Shown: one piece after another, positions 34,649 through 46,680 of the stretch
Position numbering within the stretch: the first letter of the stretch is position 1
How the letters are laid out: every line of letters starts with the position of its first letter
Source of the DNA: Hevea brasiliensis
Lineage: Eukaryota > Streptophyta > Magnoliopsida > Malpighiales > Euphorbiaceae
Direction of reading: 5' to 3'
NCBI RefSeq assembly: GCF_030052815.1
Contig: NC_079493.1
Location: forward strand, 120,305,132 to 120,369,131
DNA length: 64,000 nucleotides
Translations under genes and position numbers: made by a program
The notes under the pieces: model-generated
Told to the model about the DNA's origin: nothing
Databases searched by the model: none
Seen by the model: the letters and a program-made list of their open reading frames with translations, nothing else

Positions 34649-36962
34649 TTCGCAGTACTGCTAAAACAATACCCTATTGGCATGCCAAACTATCCAATTT
34701 GACACACATGTCTAGGCAATACAAGGGCACATAATATCATTAAATATTAATATATTGTGTTTTATGACTTCATTATTTCATGATAAATTTCAATTATAAT
34801 TCATACATTCATTTGATCATTTATATGATCACAATTCACATCAATTATCCTTTTATACCATTGTACTCAAAATAAATCTCCTCTCTTCAATAATGAGAAC
34901 TAATGTCTCATTCATACATTAATATAGTTCATTTATTCATTCATTATGTTATTCATATTGATCACAATTCTAAACAATGGTTCACATGTACCATTGTATT
35001 CAAAACATTTTTACTTTCTCATTTATACATTTAAGAATCTACTTATGTAGTCACAAATTTTATATTTCAAGTTGAGTTATTAATATTTTATGAATTCCAT
35101 TTGTGATGGGCATATAAGCCCTAACTATCTATTCACATCAATTAGGTGACTTATTTTTCATGTTTCAAGTAATCCATGAATATTTCATGGATTTCAAATT
35201 TATGGTCTTAATTTCCTTTTTAACAATTTTGACTAAGATACATAGTCTACATTTGTCATACAATTCTAAGCATTTAAGCTTAGAATTGGTTCTAGGTCTT
35301 CATCTTAGTTTGCTAATCATTTTGATTACTATTCACCTTACTAGTCAACCAAAATGTTGACTTTTTCATACTTAAGGGATATGTTAATTCTAATTACACC
35401 AAGATCCCACATTTTGAGTTTTACATTTGCTAGCATTAATTGCCAATTGCAATTTAAAGTCCCCTAGATGCATTTCTAATTTCAAATTTTGAATTTCAAG
35501 TTTTGGTGTCACTATTCACCTCATTGGTCAACAAAAATGTTGACTTTTGGATAGAAAATAGGTATATTGGTTTTGACACTCCCAACATACCACATTTTGC
35601 ATTTAAAATTTGTTGGAATTAACTCCTAGATCCATTTCCAAACCTAAAACCTAGAGAGCAGAATTTTCAGTTTTTGTGACCCAAATTTACTGTTCCATTG
35701 AGCCCTGTTGCAGTGGGAATTTGAGGAAATGGTAAACATGAAAGTTGTTCCTTATTTTGTCTAGTTGAATTTCCTTTTTTGAATCACTCCATTTGGAGTT
35801 TTGTAGCTCCAGATATGGTCCAAAAACCAAAGCTGGCCGGATTGCCAAAATTGCAGAATTATCAAATCTACAGTACCATGAACAGTGACTGTGATTGCAT
35901 TTTTGAATAGGTTCTGGCCATAATTTGGGGTAGATTTCTTCATGAAAGTTGTTTGTCTATGTCTTAACTTGTTGCTGTAAAAATTTCAGGTCAATTGACC
36001 ATATCTACAGTGAGTTATGGCCAAATGAACAGTTACTGTTCATTTGGTCATTTCTGCAGGTGCTGTTGCAGGGTATCCGGATTGGGGCCAACTTTTGGTC
36101 CTCTTGCTTTGGTCTTTTAGGCATGGTTTCTTCAGTAAAAATGTGCCATTATAAGTCTAGTTTCATGTCCAATTAGCCAAACACCAATTGGACCAACACA
36201 GCCAAAGATATGGCTGTCCAAGTGGGCTGGAATTCTAGTCACCCTGCTGCACTCACAAGGCAGCATACTCATTCACTTTGCCATGCTATATTTCAGTCCA
36301 AATTATGGTCAACTTACCAAAAATGGTTACTAATTGACCATTAAAATGTTCTCTAACAATTTCCTAAGCCAAGTCAAATTTTCACTTCTCAAAACCCTAA
36401 TTTTCCCTTTCAATTCACCCATACACCTAGTTAAGCACTTTCATTCATTATATATGTGTATAAACACCTTAAACATAATCTCTAATTCATTCTAAGTCCA
36501 TTAACACCATCAAAAACACTCCATCATTGTTCCTTCCTTAGGGCTGCCGAAATTTATGGTATGCATACACATGAATTTTAATCCATTTAAGTTACAATTT
36601 CATACTAAATTCAAGTCCCTAACATGGAAATAAAGAAATCTTTGCATAAGTAAGCACTAACCTCACTTGAGAGCTTTTCAAGAGCTCAAATTCTTCACTT
36701 TCTTTCCTTTTCTAGGCTGCCAATCACTTTCCCAAGAGGTATGGACAAATTTTAATGAAAGGTGTTTAGGGTTTAGTAGTGAAACAAAGAGAGAAATGAA
36801 GCTTTTTTGAAGGTGTTAATGGAGGTTTGGGCAAGCTTGGATTTCGGCTGGTTAGGGAGGAAGAGGATGGCTGCTGTTGCTTTTTAATTTTTTTGGTCTC
36901 AATTATCTCTTTTATTAGTTAGTTGAGTGTTTGTTTAATTGTGATTGGAGGGGGCTTTTAAA

Positions 36963-36980
36963 TGACATCATAATATGTCA
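36963..36980. promoter_or_regulatory. Palindrome in the solo LTR
   Basis: TGACATCATAATATGTCA has arms TGACAT/ATGTCA and corresponds to the palindrome at 10051-10070 in the related LTR. Confidence 0.45.
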
Positions 36981-37530
36981 TATTTGGCATTTTATTATAT
37001 TTTCTTTTTCTTTTTTTTTCTACTAGCTTCAAATTAATTTTTTCATCAACATTAATTCATATTTTATGTTATAATAATTATTTACTTAACTGGACAAGTC
37101 GGCCAAAAATCGTCTCTGAAGGCAAAATGACCAAAATGGCCTCCGTTTGGCTTAACGGGTCAAAACTGTCTGTACCGATTGAAAAATTTTTCTAAGTATT
37201 TTCTTGGCATTCTAATGCCATAGGAACCTCAATGACCCTTCTCTGGAGTCCCAAAAATTATTTTATGAATTTTCTCTCGGGTCTAGGGCTCCTAGTTGCG
37301 AGAACCGCAACTTCCCTTTGGGTTACCCATCGCTTGGGCACCGGCTCATTTGACTTAGTTGTATTTTATTTCTAAAATTTTTACTAAATTTTTCTTATTA
37401 ATATTTGAGTTAATTATGGTTCCTAACTTTAGTTTAAATATTTTTCCGGACGTTCTAGCTGTCCGGACCGACACCGGTCACCGGAACAGTAGAATGTACG
37501 GAGTTGCTACAGTGAGGGTGTTACAGTTGA

Positions 37531-38379
37531 GGACTTTGAAACACCCTAGACCCTATAAATTGCAGTGGTTGAATGAATGCGGTGAGGTGAAAGTAACAAA
37601 ATGAGTGCTGATTTCCTTTGCAATAGGAAAGTATCAAGATGAGGTTATGTGTGACGTGGTTCCAATGCAAGCTGGCCATTTATTACTTGGCCGACCATGG
37701 CAATTTGATAGAAAGGTGATCCACGATGGGTATAAAAATAGGTATTCTTTTGAAATGAATGGAAGGAAAATCATTTTGGCACCTATGACACCAAAACAGA
37801 TTTATGAAGACCAAACAAGGCTTAAGTAAGCAATGGGTGAGGTAAAATCAAGAGTGGCCGAAAAGAGAGCAGAGAAGAAAAGGAGTGAAAAGAAATTGAC
37901 TGAAAATGTTGTGAGTGAGCAAGACAAGGGTGGTTGTGAGGAAAGAAAAGAGAGTAAAGAAAACATTCTAAGAGTGCTTGAAAAAGGTGAATCTTCGGCC
38001 CAAAAGGAGAGCTGTGCGGAAAGAGGGGAGAGAAAATTAAGCTTGTATGCTAAAGGAAGAGATGTGAGGAATGCCATGTTTTCCAACAAGCAAATGTTAT
38101 TAATTGTGTTTAAGGACTTTTGTTTATCCACATCTGACCTTGACCCCAATTTCCCTAGTGTTGTTGTCTCCCTTTTGCAGGAATATGAGGATGTACTACC
38201 TAAGGAGATGCCAGCTGGACTACCACCTATTCGAGGGATTGAGCACCAGATTGATTTTGTACCTGGAGCAGTTATTCCCAACCGTCCAGCCTATAGAACT
38301 AACCCTGAAGAAACCAAAGAATTACAAAGGCAAGTTGAGGAATTGCTAGCTAAAGGTTATGTGAAAGAAAGTATGAGCC
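37531..38379 (+). pseudogene. pol: CRM protease end to RT start
   Basis: The frame resumes RTLKHPRPYKLQWLNE, with a TGA at 37602-37604, then the protease end HLLLGRPWQFDR (near 37680), a stop at 37827-37829, a Lys/Glu-rich linker, and the RT N-terminal region LLQEYEDVLPKEMPAGLPP (near 38180) to LLAKGYVKES. It is cut at 38379 by the LTR of an Athila element. The next RT codons, some 40 residues, are missing; RT resumes near 57803. Confidence 0.9.
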
Positions 38380-40010
38380 TGTTATACTCATTTCATATAG
38401 GCATTTTAGGGTAGTTTTGCATCTATTTTGCCCTTATATTTTAGTATATTTTATGTTTTTAGCTTTATTTTAGCTTATTTTTTAACTTTAGATACTTTAT
38501 ATTTGATTTTTGTAATTTTGTTATTTTTGATAGGATTTTGTGGCAAATCGAAGATCAATGAGTGCATTAAGAAGTGATTTGAAGAAATTTGGAGTTCTTT
38601 AAGCATAGAGGAAAGTTGAAGAAATCAAGCCTTGAAAGAGCAAGTTAGCCAAAATTTGCTTGAGACTTTGCTTAAGATCCTGCTTAGGGTAAAGCGGCAG
38701 TGCTTGAGGTGCAGCACAAGTTAAGCATGAGCAGAAAAGTCTATTTTACTCTAAGTTTGCAGAGATTTGCTAAGGGTCTGCTTAACCTTAAGCAGACAGT
38801 GCAACCAGAGGCTGAAATTTGCTGAGGGTCTGCTTAACCTTAAGCAGACAGTGCAACCAGAGGCTGAAATTTTCTAAGAAGCTGCTTAGGGTTAAGCCGT
38901 ACCCTAAGCAGACTGCCCAGAACGTGAATAATGCTGCTGACTTGGATAATTTTACACCTCATTTCCTATCCACTCCTTGGCTCTTATTTACTTTTAGGGC
39001 AACTTTTTGGGACCATATAAATTCATCATTTCCTAGTTTTTGCCACAAGAAAAAAAGAGGGAGAAACAAAAAGGAAAGAAAATATAATAGAGAGAGGAGG
39101 AGACGCCATTTCTTTTGGGGAGGAGCTGCTACAACCATTTTTGGAGCTCAAGAAACCAGAGTTTTGGGTTCTTCTACCTGGGTTTTTCTATTTTAGTCCT
39201 CTTATCATGTTTTTCTTTACTTTTCCATCAATCTTTCTTGTAAATACCATCATGAGTGAGTAAACTCTTTGGATTTCAGAGTTGGGAAATATGTTTTAGA
39301 TTAATTTGTGGATTTGGACTGGGTATTTCCTTATTTTACATAAATATGAGATTTGATTCCTTCCTTGTGTGCTTGATTTACTTGCCTAATGTTGGTACCC
39401 ATTGGGTATTGTGTTAATCTTTGATTGAAGGACCGAAAGGTAAAAGTCATTGATAGATAATCAAGGATTGGAACTTAAAATCACCTAGATTTAGAAATAA
39501 ACTAGGATTTTAAGAGGAATTAATTATTGGTTATAAAACTTAATGGGTTTTAAAGTAATCAAATAACATACGAAAGTAGGTTTGGTTATTTTAAAACACA
39601 CTTTGGTTTGCTTGAAAAAGATATCAAAAGAATTTAGAATCAATTTCCTTCAAACTCTATTTTTCCCTAAAAATTGGAATGCCCAAGACAAATCCCAATT
39701 AATTTATGCATAAACCCCCAACTCTGGAATCACTTTTAACATAATTAGACTTTGATTTGAATTACCCATTGTTAATTTAGTTTAATTGCAAACTAGATTT
39801 AGAATTTATTTGTTTGCTCTTTACCCATTCTTATTAGATTAATCAATTTCCCTTGCTTATTTACATTTACCATTTATTCATCAATCATTAGCCCAAATAA
39901 TCGCTTCATTCATAGTTTGGTAATTAAAAGGCAAATCCTCGTGGGAACGATACTTGATTCATCACTTTATTACTTGAGACGACCCGTATACTTGCGGATT
40001 CGCCACCATC
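38380..40010 (+). repeat. 5' LTR of the plus-strand Athila
   Basis: The LTR runs from TGTTATACTC, directly after the broken CRM RT, to TTCGCCACCATCA. A TATA box (ATATAAAT) is at 39015-39022. Three palindromes lie at 38776-38911. The ORF at 38819-39196 covers the leader and has no domain. No second copy is present, so ends rest on the primer site and the CRM junction. Confidence 0.85.
38776..38911. repeat. Three palindromes in the LTR U3
   Basis: Arms GTCTGCTTAA and TTAAGCAGAC with a two-base centre occur at 38776-38797 and again at 38828-38849, inside a 52-base direct repeat. A third, arms CTGCTTAGGGT and ACCCTAAGCAG with an eight-base loop, is at 38882-38911. They sit just upstream of the TATA box. 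Confidence 0.9.
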
Positions 40011-40017
40011 AAGTTTT

Positions 40018-40035
40018 TGGCGCCGTTGCCGGGGA
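40018..40035 (+). other. Primer binding site of the plus-strand Athila
   Basis: TGGCGCCGTTGCCGGGGA matches the usual aspartate-tRNA primer site of Athila elements. Confidence 0.9.
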
Positions 40036-40156
40036 TTTGATTTTTGTTTGATATTGAACAATTGTTTGTTTTGTTAATTTGGGCATTTTATTTTATTTTC
40101 TTTTTACCATTTTACTTTGAGAATTTGTTTATTTTGTTTTTCAAGTACTTTATTTT

Positions 40157-40170
40157 ATGAGAAGGACAAA
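40157..40170 (+). pseudogene. gag: Start of Athila gag before the insertion
   Basis: ATG AGA AGG ACA AA gives the MRRT start, matching MRRAR of the minus-strand Athila gag. It is broken here by the minus-strand element and continues in the same frame at 54798. Confidence 0.8.
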
Positions 40171-41776
40171 TGATGCGTCCCAACCGCAAGTGCACGGGTC
40201 GTACAAGTAGTATAGAAAAATATCGATCCCACGAGGAGTTGTGTTAATGATTGAATTTTCGATATAAAAGTTGACTAAATTGAAGTATTTATGAGATTAA
40301 AATGATGAATTAATGGGTAATGGAGTGTGAAATCTAATTGTGCAAAATTAATATTCTATTCAACAATGTATTAATTAAACTAAAATTGCATCAAATAGAA
40401 ATAAGCAAGTTCAAATATGGCAATATTTAAATTGGCAAATGATTAAATTCGATTAGAAATTAACAATGGTAAAAAGCGATTAGGAGTTAGGATTTCATAT
40501 TCGAGCTATTTTGGGATTTAAATTGGTTATCCAATCTTGTGAAACTAATGGGTTTTAAGGAGATTAATTCTTAAATCCTTTGAATTCCCTTTCGAGTGAG
40601 ACAAAGAGTGCCTTAATCAAACTAATCCTACTTTCGTGGAGTTAGAATTAATTAAGACCCATTAAGTTCTTTAATTAATCTATGAATCCTCTTAATCCTT
40701 AGCCTATTTCTAGGTCTAAGTTAATTAAGTCCAATTTCCTGATTATCTATCACAAGGCCTTCTCCTTTCGGTGCTTCAACCATGGATTAAGAACATTACT
40801 CAATGGGATCCTACATTAAGCATGTCATTAAGCATACAAGAAATGAATAAAACTCATTAAGACCACAAAATATGGATTACCCAATCAAAATCCTCAAAAT
40901 ATCTCAAATATTACAACCCTTACTCCAGAATCAAAAGTAAACTACTCACTATCCATAATGCTTACAAGATATGATGAATTTAAATGGAAATAAAGCTTTA
41001 ATCTAAGCTAAGAAGTAAGTAATTAAACACTAGAAATGTAGAAAAGTGTAAAGAAAGAAAGAAATCTGCAAATCTTAGTTGAAAATGGTGTGGAAGGTGA
41101 AATGACTCCTCAAATTCTGCTTAGCCTCCTCCTTTCTTCCTTTGCTCCTTTTTCCTCTTTTTCTAAAATGAGAAAATGGGACTATTTATAGCATTTTTCT
41201 GACATGGAGCCCTAAAATAGTATGTTCTAGGAGGAATACATTAAGTGAATCTTACCTTGACTCATTAATGAACTCTTTATGGAATGCATAAGTGGGTGCA
41301 TAAGTTATGCGATCCCTTATGCGATTTTAACTGATTACGGATCACTTATGCGGTTGCATGACTTAGTGCATAGGTTATGCACAAATTCGTGAATGTGCAT
41401 AAGGGAGGTGAGAATGTGCATAAGCTATGCGATCTCCTTATGCACATTTAATTTGGTTACGAGCAGTGATCTTCCTCCTTATGCGAGCGCATAGCTTATG
41501 CGACAAGTTATGCAGTTTGGTCAATGCATATTTCAGCTTGAAAACTTGTTTTTGGCATCTTTTTCTGTAGAAGACACTCCTCAATGGCAAAATTCTCTTT
41601 AGTCCTTCAAAAACACCATTTTCCTACAAAATAAAGTAAAAATTACAAATTAGTGCAAAATTGACAACTATGAAAAACTAACTAATTAACTAATGAAATT
41701 AGCTAAAAAATGACTAATAACCAAATAAAATGATTATGAAATTAGACCTAAATGACTATGCAAAATGTGTGCATCA
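40171..41776 (-). repeat. 3' LTR of the minus-strand Athila
   Basis: On the minus strand it starts TGATGCACACATTTTGC and ends CGGTTGGGACGCATCA, 1606 bases. A TATA box (TATAAATA, minus strand) is at 41183-41190. Words of the GCATAAG/TTATGC type cluster at 41285-41520. Confidence 0.95.
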
Positions 41777-41798
41777 AATACCCCAAACTCAAGCTTTT
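41777..41798 (-). other. Polypurine tract of the minus-strand Athila
   Basis: On the minus strand it reads AAGCTTGAGTTTGGGGTATT, abutting the 3' LTR start. Confidence 0.8.
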
Positions 41799-43980
41799 GC
41801 TTGTCCTCAAACAAACTTTAAAATGTGGTGCAAAGTTTTTAAGGGTGCCTTATCCAAAGAGTTATGAAAATCACTCATTAAGGTAACTTAACACACCTTT
41901 AGCCATACCAACAATCCATATACCCATCCTTCAAAATGCAGAGAATTTAATGCTTATCCAAGCTTTCACCGCTTAGCCATCAAGTCAATTATCATTCAAA
42001 TCCCCAAACCAACCAATCAAAAGAGAGTCATGCTCAAAGGGAATTCTAGAACAATCAATAGTCAAAGTGTCTCCATATGGAATGATGGAATTGAATGAAT
42101 GAATGAGTAATTTTCCAATCCCATAGGCAAATTCCCTACTCCTATCTCCACTAATGTAGCTAGTACTATCAAGAGATCAAAGGTCTTTTTAGGGATGTAG
42201 TGGGGCCATGGGGTTCAAAATGAGACTAAGAAGAAAGATAGGTAAAAAGGATTCAAAGCATGAGAATATTTTCAATTTTTGAAACATAAGGTACACTTTA
42301 TTATATATTTTTTTTCTTTTTTTTATATGGGAGAGAAGAATACACAATGAGGATTGTCAAGTGCTAGCATAGTTTACAAAACACATAAAAATGGAGGGAC
42401 ATTTTGATACTTTAATTTGTATTTTGTATTTTCTTTTGATGATTGTCCCTAAAATTGCCACCCCCAAACTCATTTCTTTTGATACTTTGGGTGGATTTCT
42501 TTCATTTTGAATGGCAATAGTGAAAAGCACATATACTAGCACTTTTACAAGGTGACAAGTATTTCTTCTCCCTTTTATTGTATTTTTTTCTTTTCTTTTC
42601 TTTTTCTCTTTTTTTTTTTATGTACCTAATATTGTAAATAATTATTCTCATGAAAAGGGTTGGAGTGTTTGGTTCATTGGCTAGGTAATAATAAGGGTTT
42701 CAAGAAAAATTAGGGGTAAAAAGGCTCAAAGGGGTTTGCAAGGATAAATTTTAGTTGGGAAAAAGGGCCAAAGGTTTAAAATGAGAAGGTTTAAATCAAA
42801 GAATGCCTAATCATCTCTCTTTTCAAGTACAAGCTGGTATTTCGCCTTGAAAGGTTTAGAAAATTTGTTCTAGGATTGGTGAGACATCATTTGACTACCT
42901 TATATCCAATAATTCCCTCTAAACACTTCCACCTCCAAATGACTAATTGGGTGGCTTTTTGGCTAAGAAGATATAGGCAAGAGATAGACACTTCAAAACC
43001 TTGCACCTTTTAGGAAACTTTCAATCCACAAACCCAACTAAAAGGTGAGTCAAATCACTTTCATAGGCACATTTTCAATACTCAAGGGATTTGGCAAAAG
43101 ATTTTAATGCATGGTGTATGATTCCTAAAATGAGTAATGCATGAACTAAATGGAGGAAGTCTATTTGTATGCAATTTGTACAATTTCTAAGTGATGTATA
43201 ATGTGTGTGTAAATGTGTAATGAATATGTATGTATGGATGTATATGTAAAATATTTACAATATATCTAAATGAAATGGGATGAGATGCTCTTATACTCAA
43301 AATGTGAAAAATAAAGCTAAAAATCAAAATGTGCACCCCAAACTCAAAATTAGACATTGTCCTCAATGTCTCAAGCGATAGATATCCAAAACTCAAAGCA
43401 AATAATATTGACCAGGAATTGTAAAAATAAGAACAAAAAGAAAGAGTTACAGTATGAGAATTCAAGTTAAAGGGATGCATAAGAAGTTGCACGAGGTTAT
43501 GCGAGTTAAGTCTTTATCAGAACATGTGCATAGGTAAGGTGCATAAGCCATGCGATCTTTGCATAAGAAGCAATAGATGTTGCATAGGCTATGCGGGACA
43601 GTTGCATAAGGAAATACAACACATGCGATTCTGCGAAGTAGCGAAAGGGTTGCAGAGCTATGCAAAGGTTATGCATGAGAAATTCATAGTATGCAGTGTA
43701 TACAAAAAGCTGCTTTGCATAGGGAATTGGCAAGGGAAATGTACAACCAGCGATAAAAGTATGGAAATATAGGCAGTATGGGCAAATATGTACAAAAAGG
43801 CAATAAGTGCAATAAAAATCAAAGAAGACGAATGTAATAGCTATTCAATAAAACTTCAAAGGAAAGCAGAATTTAGAAGAAACTAATTGAGCAAATCAAC
43901 AAAATCCAAAACAAAGTATAAATGTTTGAACATATTTACAAAGAAAAGGTCCTACAAGATTGAACAAAAGTAAACTAAAC
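41799..43980 (-). other. Non-coding 3' internal region of the minus-strand Athila
   Basis: No convincing gene. It matches 13530-15300 in reverse. It holds two further polypurine-like words (42458-42473 and 43331-43345, read on the minus strand) and a patch of GCATAA/TTATGC words at 43480-43700. ORFs at 42357-42542 and 43187-43773 are short and lack domains. Confidence 0.6.
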
Positions 43981-45563
43981 ACTAATCTATGTCTATTGTT
44001 TTTCCTTTGTCCAAGGATGTTGCTAAGAAATTTGGTAGCTGCTGTAGCATTGTCGAAATGATGGTGCGAGGAGGAGGTGATGGAGGTGGGGTGGCATGCC
44101 CGGAAGATCATGAGTTGCTTCACCATTTCCTTGATTCTTCTGTTTGTCCCTGGTTTCCATGACAAGGTCAAATAGTTGCTCATGGCGATCCTTTAGTGTA
44201 TCAAGACCCTGTCAAGCTTCCTATCCACAAAGTAGATATCATCACTAAGCTTTGTCGAGGTAGGTGAATAAGGCTTTAGTGTTGAATGGAGGAGAGTCTT
44301 TGTGGATGAGGTAGGTTCAATTTGTAGGAGGAATGGGTGAAAGTAGGCTGGAGTGTCTGAGTAGGTGAGGGGTGGGGTAGGGGTAGTAGGGTCTTTGTGG
44401 GGTGGTGTGAAAGGTTGGGTTTAGTTTGTGCAATAGGCTCGGTTCTGCTGCGAGGTGGCGATATCATCAAAATATGATAAATGGAACCTGTTTTGGTTAA
44501 GTGTGCTTGATATCAAAATAGGAAGTGTCCTCAAGTCTTTGGGATTGAGTGCTCTGCGAGATTAAAGCCAAAATGCTTAGCTATGGCAGTGATGAGTCCA
44601 CCCAAAACAATGTCACCAATGGATTTGGTGGCAATATCGACACATGTTCGCAAAAGAAGTAACACAGAGACACCTTAACTTTGTGAAATGCACACCATAA
44701 CATAAAAGTTCAGATTTGCCTGACACGAGAACTAGTCCCTACGCGCCCAATATGGTGCTAGCCATCAACCTATGAATAAACCTAAGTGCGAGGTCAAGGA
44801 TTTGGGATGTTTTGGACCTACCTGAGAGAAGGTTTGGGGTTGGTTTGTTATGATTCTCCAAAATTGGGTAGGATTCGGATGCCCTTATTGGCTACCTCTA
44901 CTCCGGTATGTGGTACTCTAAAGAACCCATCAATTGCAAAACCAAAAATGCTATGAAATTGATCCAATGACACTCTCTATTTTGCCCCAAGCATCTAAAT
45001 GTCATAATTGGCTTATGGTCTACATCATGCAAGTTGAGGGTAGCAGAGAATGAAGAAATAAACTCCAAAACTAGAATAGGATAAACTACCTCTTGCTTAT
45101 GAACAAATTCTCTCCAACCCATACCGTCAAGAAATGCAACTACATTCTCAAATAAACCCAGAGATTGTAGAGCATCAGCGGATATATACCTAGTAGGTTG
45201 TACCCTTCTATCTTTGAGTCTTTTGAAAGCGACTTTTGAATTGTATCGAGGAGAGGCCGGGGTAGCTTTGATACAAATGGGGTTCTTTGGCTGTCCTTTT
45301 CTTTGGAAGAAGGTGTAGAGGCTGGAGCTTTTGGCTTTTTAGGAGGTGGTTCAGAAAATGGGGTGGGTGGGTCTTTGCGTTTGGACGGAGGAGGAGCGAG
45401 AGGACATGGGTCGCCGCAGTTTGGATCGGATTTTGCGTTTGTATGTTGTTGATGGAGGTGGTGGTGGTGTCGTTTGTGGTGGAGGATTGGAAGGGGGATG
45501 TATCGAAGACAATGGAGTGACTTCAAGAGGAGAGGCGGGGCGGGAATGTGGAGGGGAATCCAT
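43980..45563 (-). pseudogene. Athila env-like ORF, decayed
   Basis: Starting from ATG at 45563 the minus strand encodes a Pro/Ser-rich N-terminus (MDSPPHSRPAS), then in a shifted frame PPSKRKDPP and EPPPKKPKAPAS, and further on WREFVHKQEVVYP (near 45120) followed by traces such as RFIHRLMASTI and CRYCHQIHW around 44600-44800, and near 44150 YLTLSWKPGTNRRIKEM. The Pro-rich start and the block around WREFV..EVVYP fit the ORF found downstream of pol in Athila elements, often called env-like. Many stops and shifts occur. Limits are approximate. No transmembrane segment can be shown. Confidence 0.55.
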
Positions 45564-45839
45564 GGTCGATTGGAGAAGAGATGGAAATGTAGGGGGATTT
45601 AGGGTTTCGTGATTAGAGCGCTGGTGGAGAAGATGGGAGAGAGACGGCGAGAATGCCGGAAGAAATGGAGGATGAAGGGCGGTCGTGGGGGTGAAGAGTT
45701 GGGAAGTGGAGGTGGTGGGAATTTTTTTCGAAAATGAATGTGAATCGGGTTTGAGGAAGGCGCATAAGGGAAAATGATTTATGCATAACCTGTGCACTCT
45801 TTTGTACATGTTTCAAAAGGATTTAATTTTCAGAGAAGT

Positions 45840-46680
45840 GCTTATGCACAAGTGCATAGGTTATGCACTGTCCTTATGCATGTTTCGGTGACCCTGAAAT
45901 GGTGAGGAGCGAAGTCATGCGGGAGTGCATAAGTTATGCACTCCCCTTATGCATCTCTCGGCAAGAATTGTTTTTCAGAAACTTGGGTCATGCAGATGTG
46001 CATAAGCTATGCACTCTGCTTATGCACTCTGCGGCAATTTTTTTGAATTTTGGTTGGTGGTCATGCAGAAGTGCATAAGCTATGCACTCTGCTTATGCAC
46101 TCTGCGGTAGGTTTTGAAATTCAGAATTTTGGTTATGCAGAAGTGCATAGGCTATGCACATTGCTTATGCAGGTCTCGGCAACTTTTGGGATTTTCTGTT
46201 TTCTGGTTATGCAGGAGTGCATAGGTTATGCACTCTGCTTATGCACTCTTAATTTGAATTGATTTTTGGAGATCTTGGTTATGCGAGGTGCATAACTTAT
46301 GCACCTTCCTTATGCACCTCGGCAAGAATGATTTTTACGGGTTTTGGTCATGCGAAGTGCATAGGTTATGCACTCTGCTTATGCAACCTAGCGAGTGGAG
46401 CTTTGGAATTTTGGTTATGCAGAAGTGCATAGCTTATGCACCTTCCTTATGCAAACTTTGGCAGAGAGAGAAAATGAAGGATTTGAAGTTATGCAATTGT
46501 GCATAAGTCATGCACTCACCTTATGCAAGTTTTGACAGATATGAAATTTGACAAAATGAGGTTATGCAGGGTTGCATAAGCTATGCACTCTCCTTATGCA
46601 CTTGCAATAAAGGTGAAAAATGGCAAGAATTTTGGTCATGCAGGATTGCATAAGCTATGCAGTTGCTTATGCACAAATTC
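45840..46680. repeat. Array of twelve palindrome-bearing units
   Basis: Units of about 66-80 bases share TTATGCAG..GTGCATA, three bases, TATGCAC, then CTGCTTATGCAC and CTCGGCAA. Palindrome cores are near 45851, 45927, 45997, 46071, 46144, 46217, 46290, 46357, 46424, 46499, 46570 and 46644. The arms GTGCATA/TATGCAC are perfect in most units. Plus-strand ORFs at 45863-46506 translate the repeat into recurring LCTLLMH-like peptides and are not taken as genes. The array lies between integrase and the env-like region. Confidence 0.9.

Larger units (their letters stand above)
33274..37525 (-). mobile_element. Solo LTR, Tekay/Del-like, in CRM protease
   Basis: Termini TGTAACACCC and GGGTGTTACA are a 10-base perfect inverted repeat. 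Flanks GTTGA at 33269-33273 and 37526-37530 are identical, and the CRM reading frame is restored exactly when it is set aside. There is no coding content over 4252 bases; small ORFs (34483-34683, 35160-35360, 35949-36176) have no domain. It is related to the LTR at 9675-13203 in opposite orientation. Minus orientation is inferred from the position of the leader with GTTAGTG near 36655. Confidence 0.92.

Noticed and set aside
36950..37530. Possible coding sequence running into the CRM protease at 37359-37604
   Set aside because: The first part is the solo LTR end; only the bases after 37530 belong to CRM pol.
38819..39196. 125-codon ORF ending in a Lys/Arg-rich tract
   Set aside because: It spans the palindromes, TATA box and leader of an Athila LTR.
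44276..44470. Pro/Thr-rich minus-strand ORF of 64 codons
   Set aside because: It is low complexity within the decayed env-like region and not a separate gene.
45863..46506. Three plus-strand ORFs with repeated Cys/Leu/His-rich peptides
   Set aside because: They follow the palindrome array and shift frame between units; there is no start context or domain.
45840..46680. CRISPR-like spacing of palindromic repeats
   Set aside because: Spacers are themselves repeats, the genome is a plant, and no cas genes exist; it is a retroelement array.
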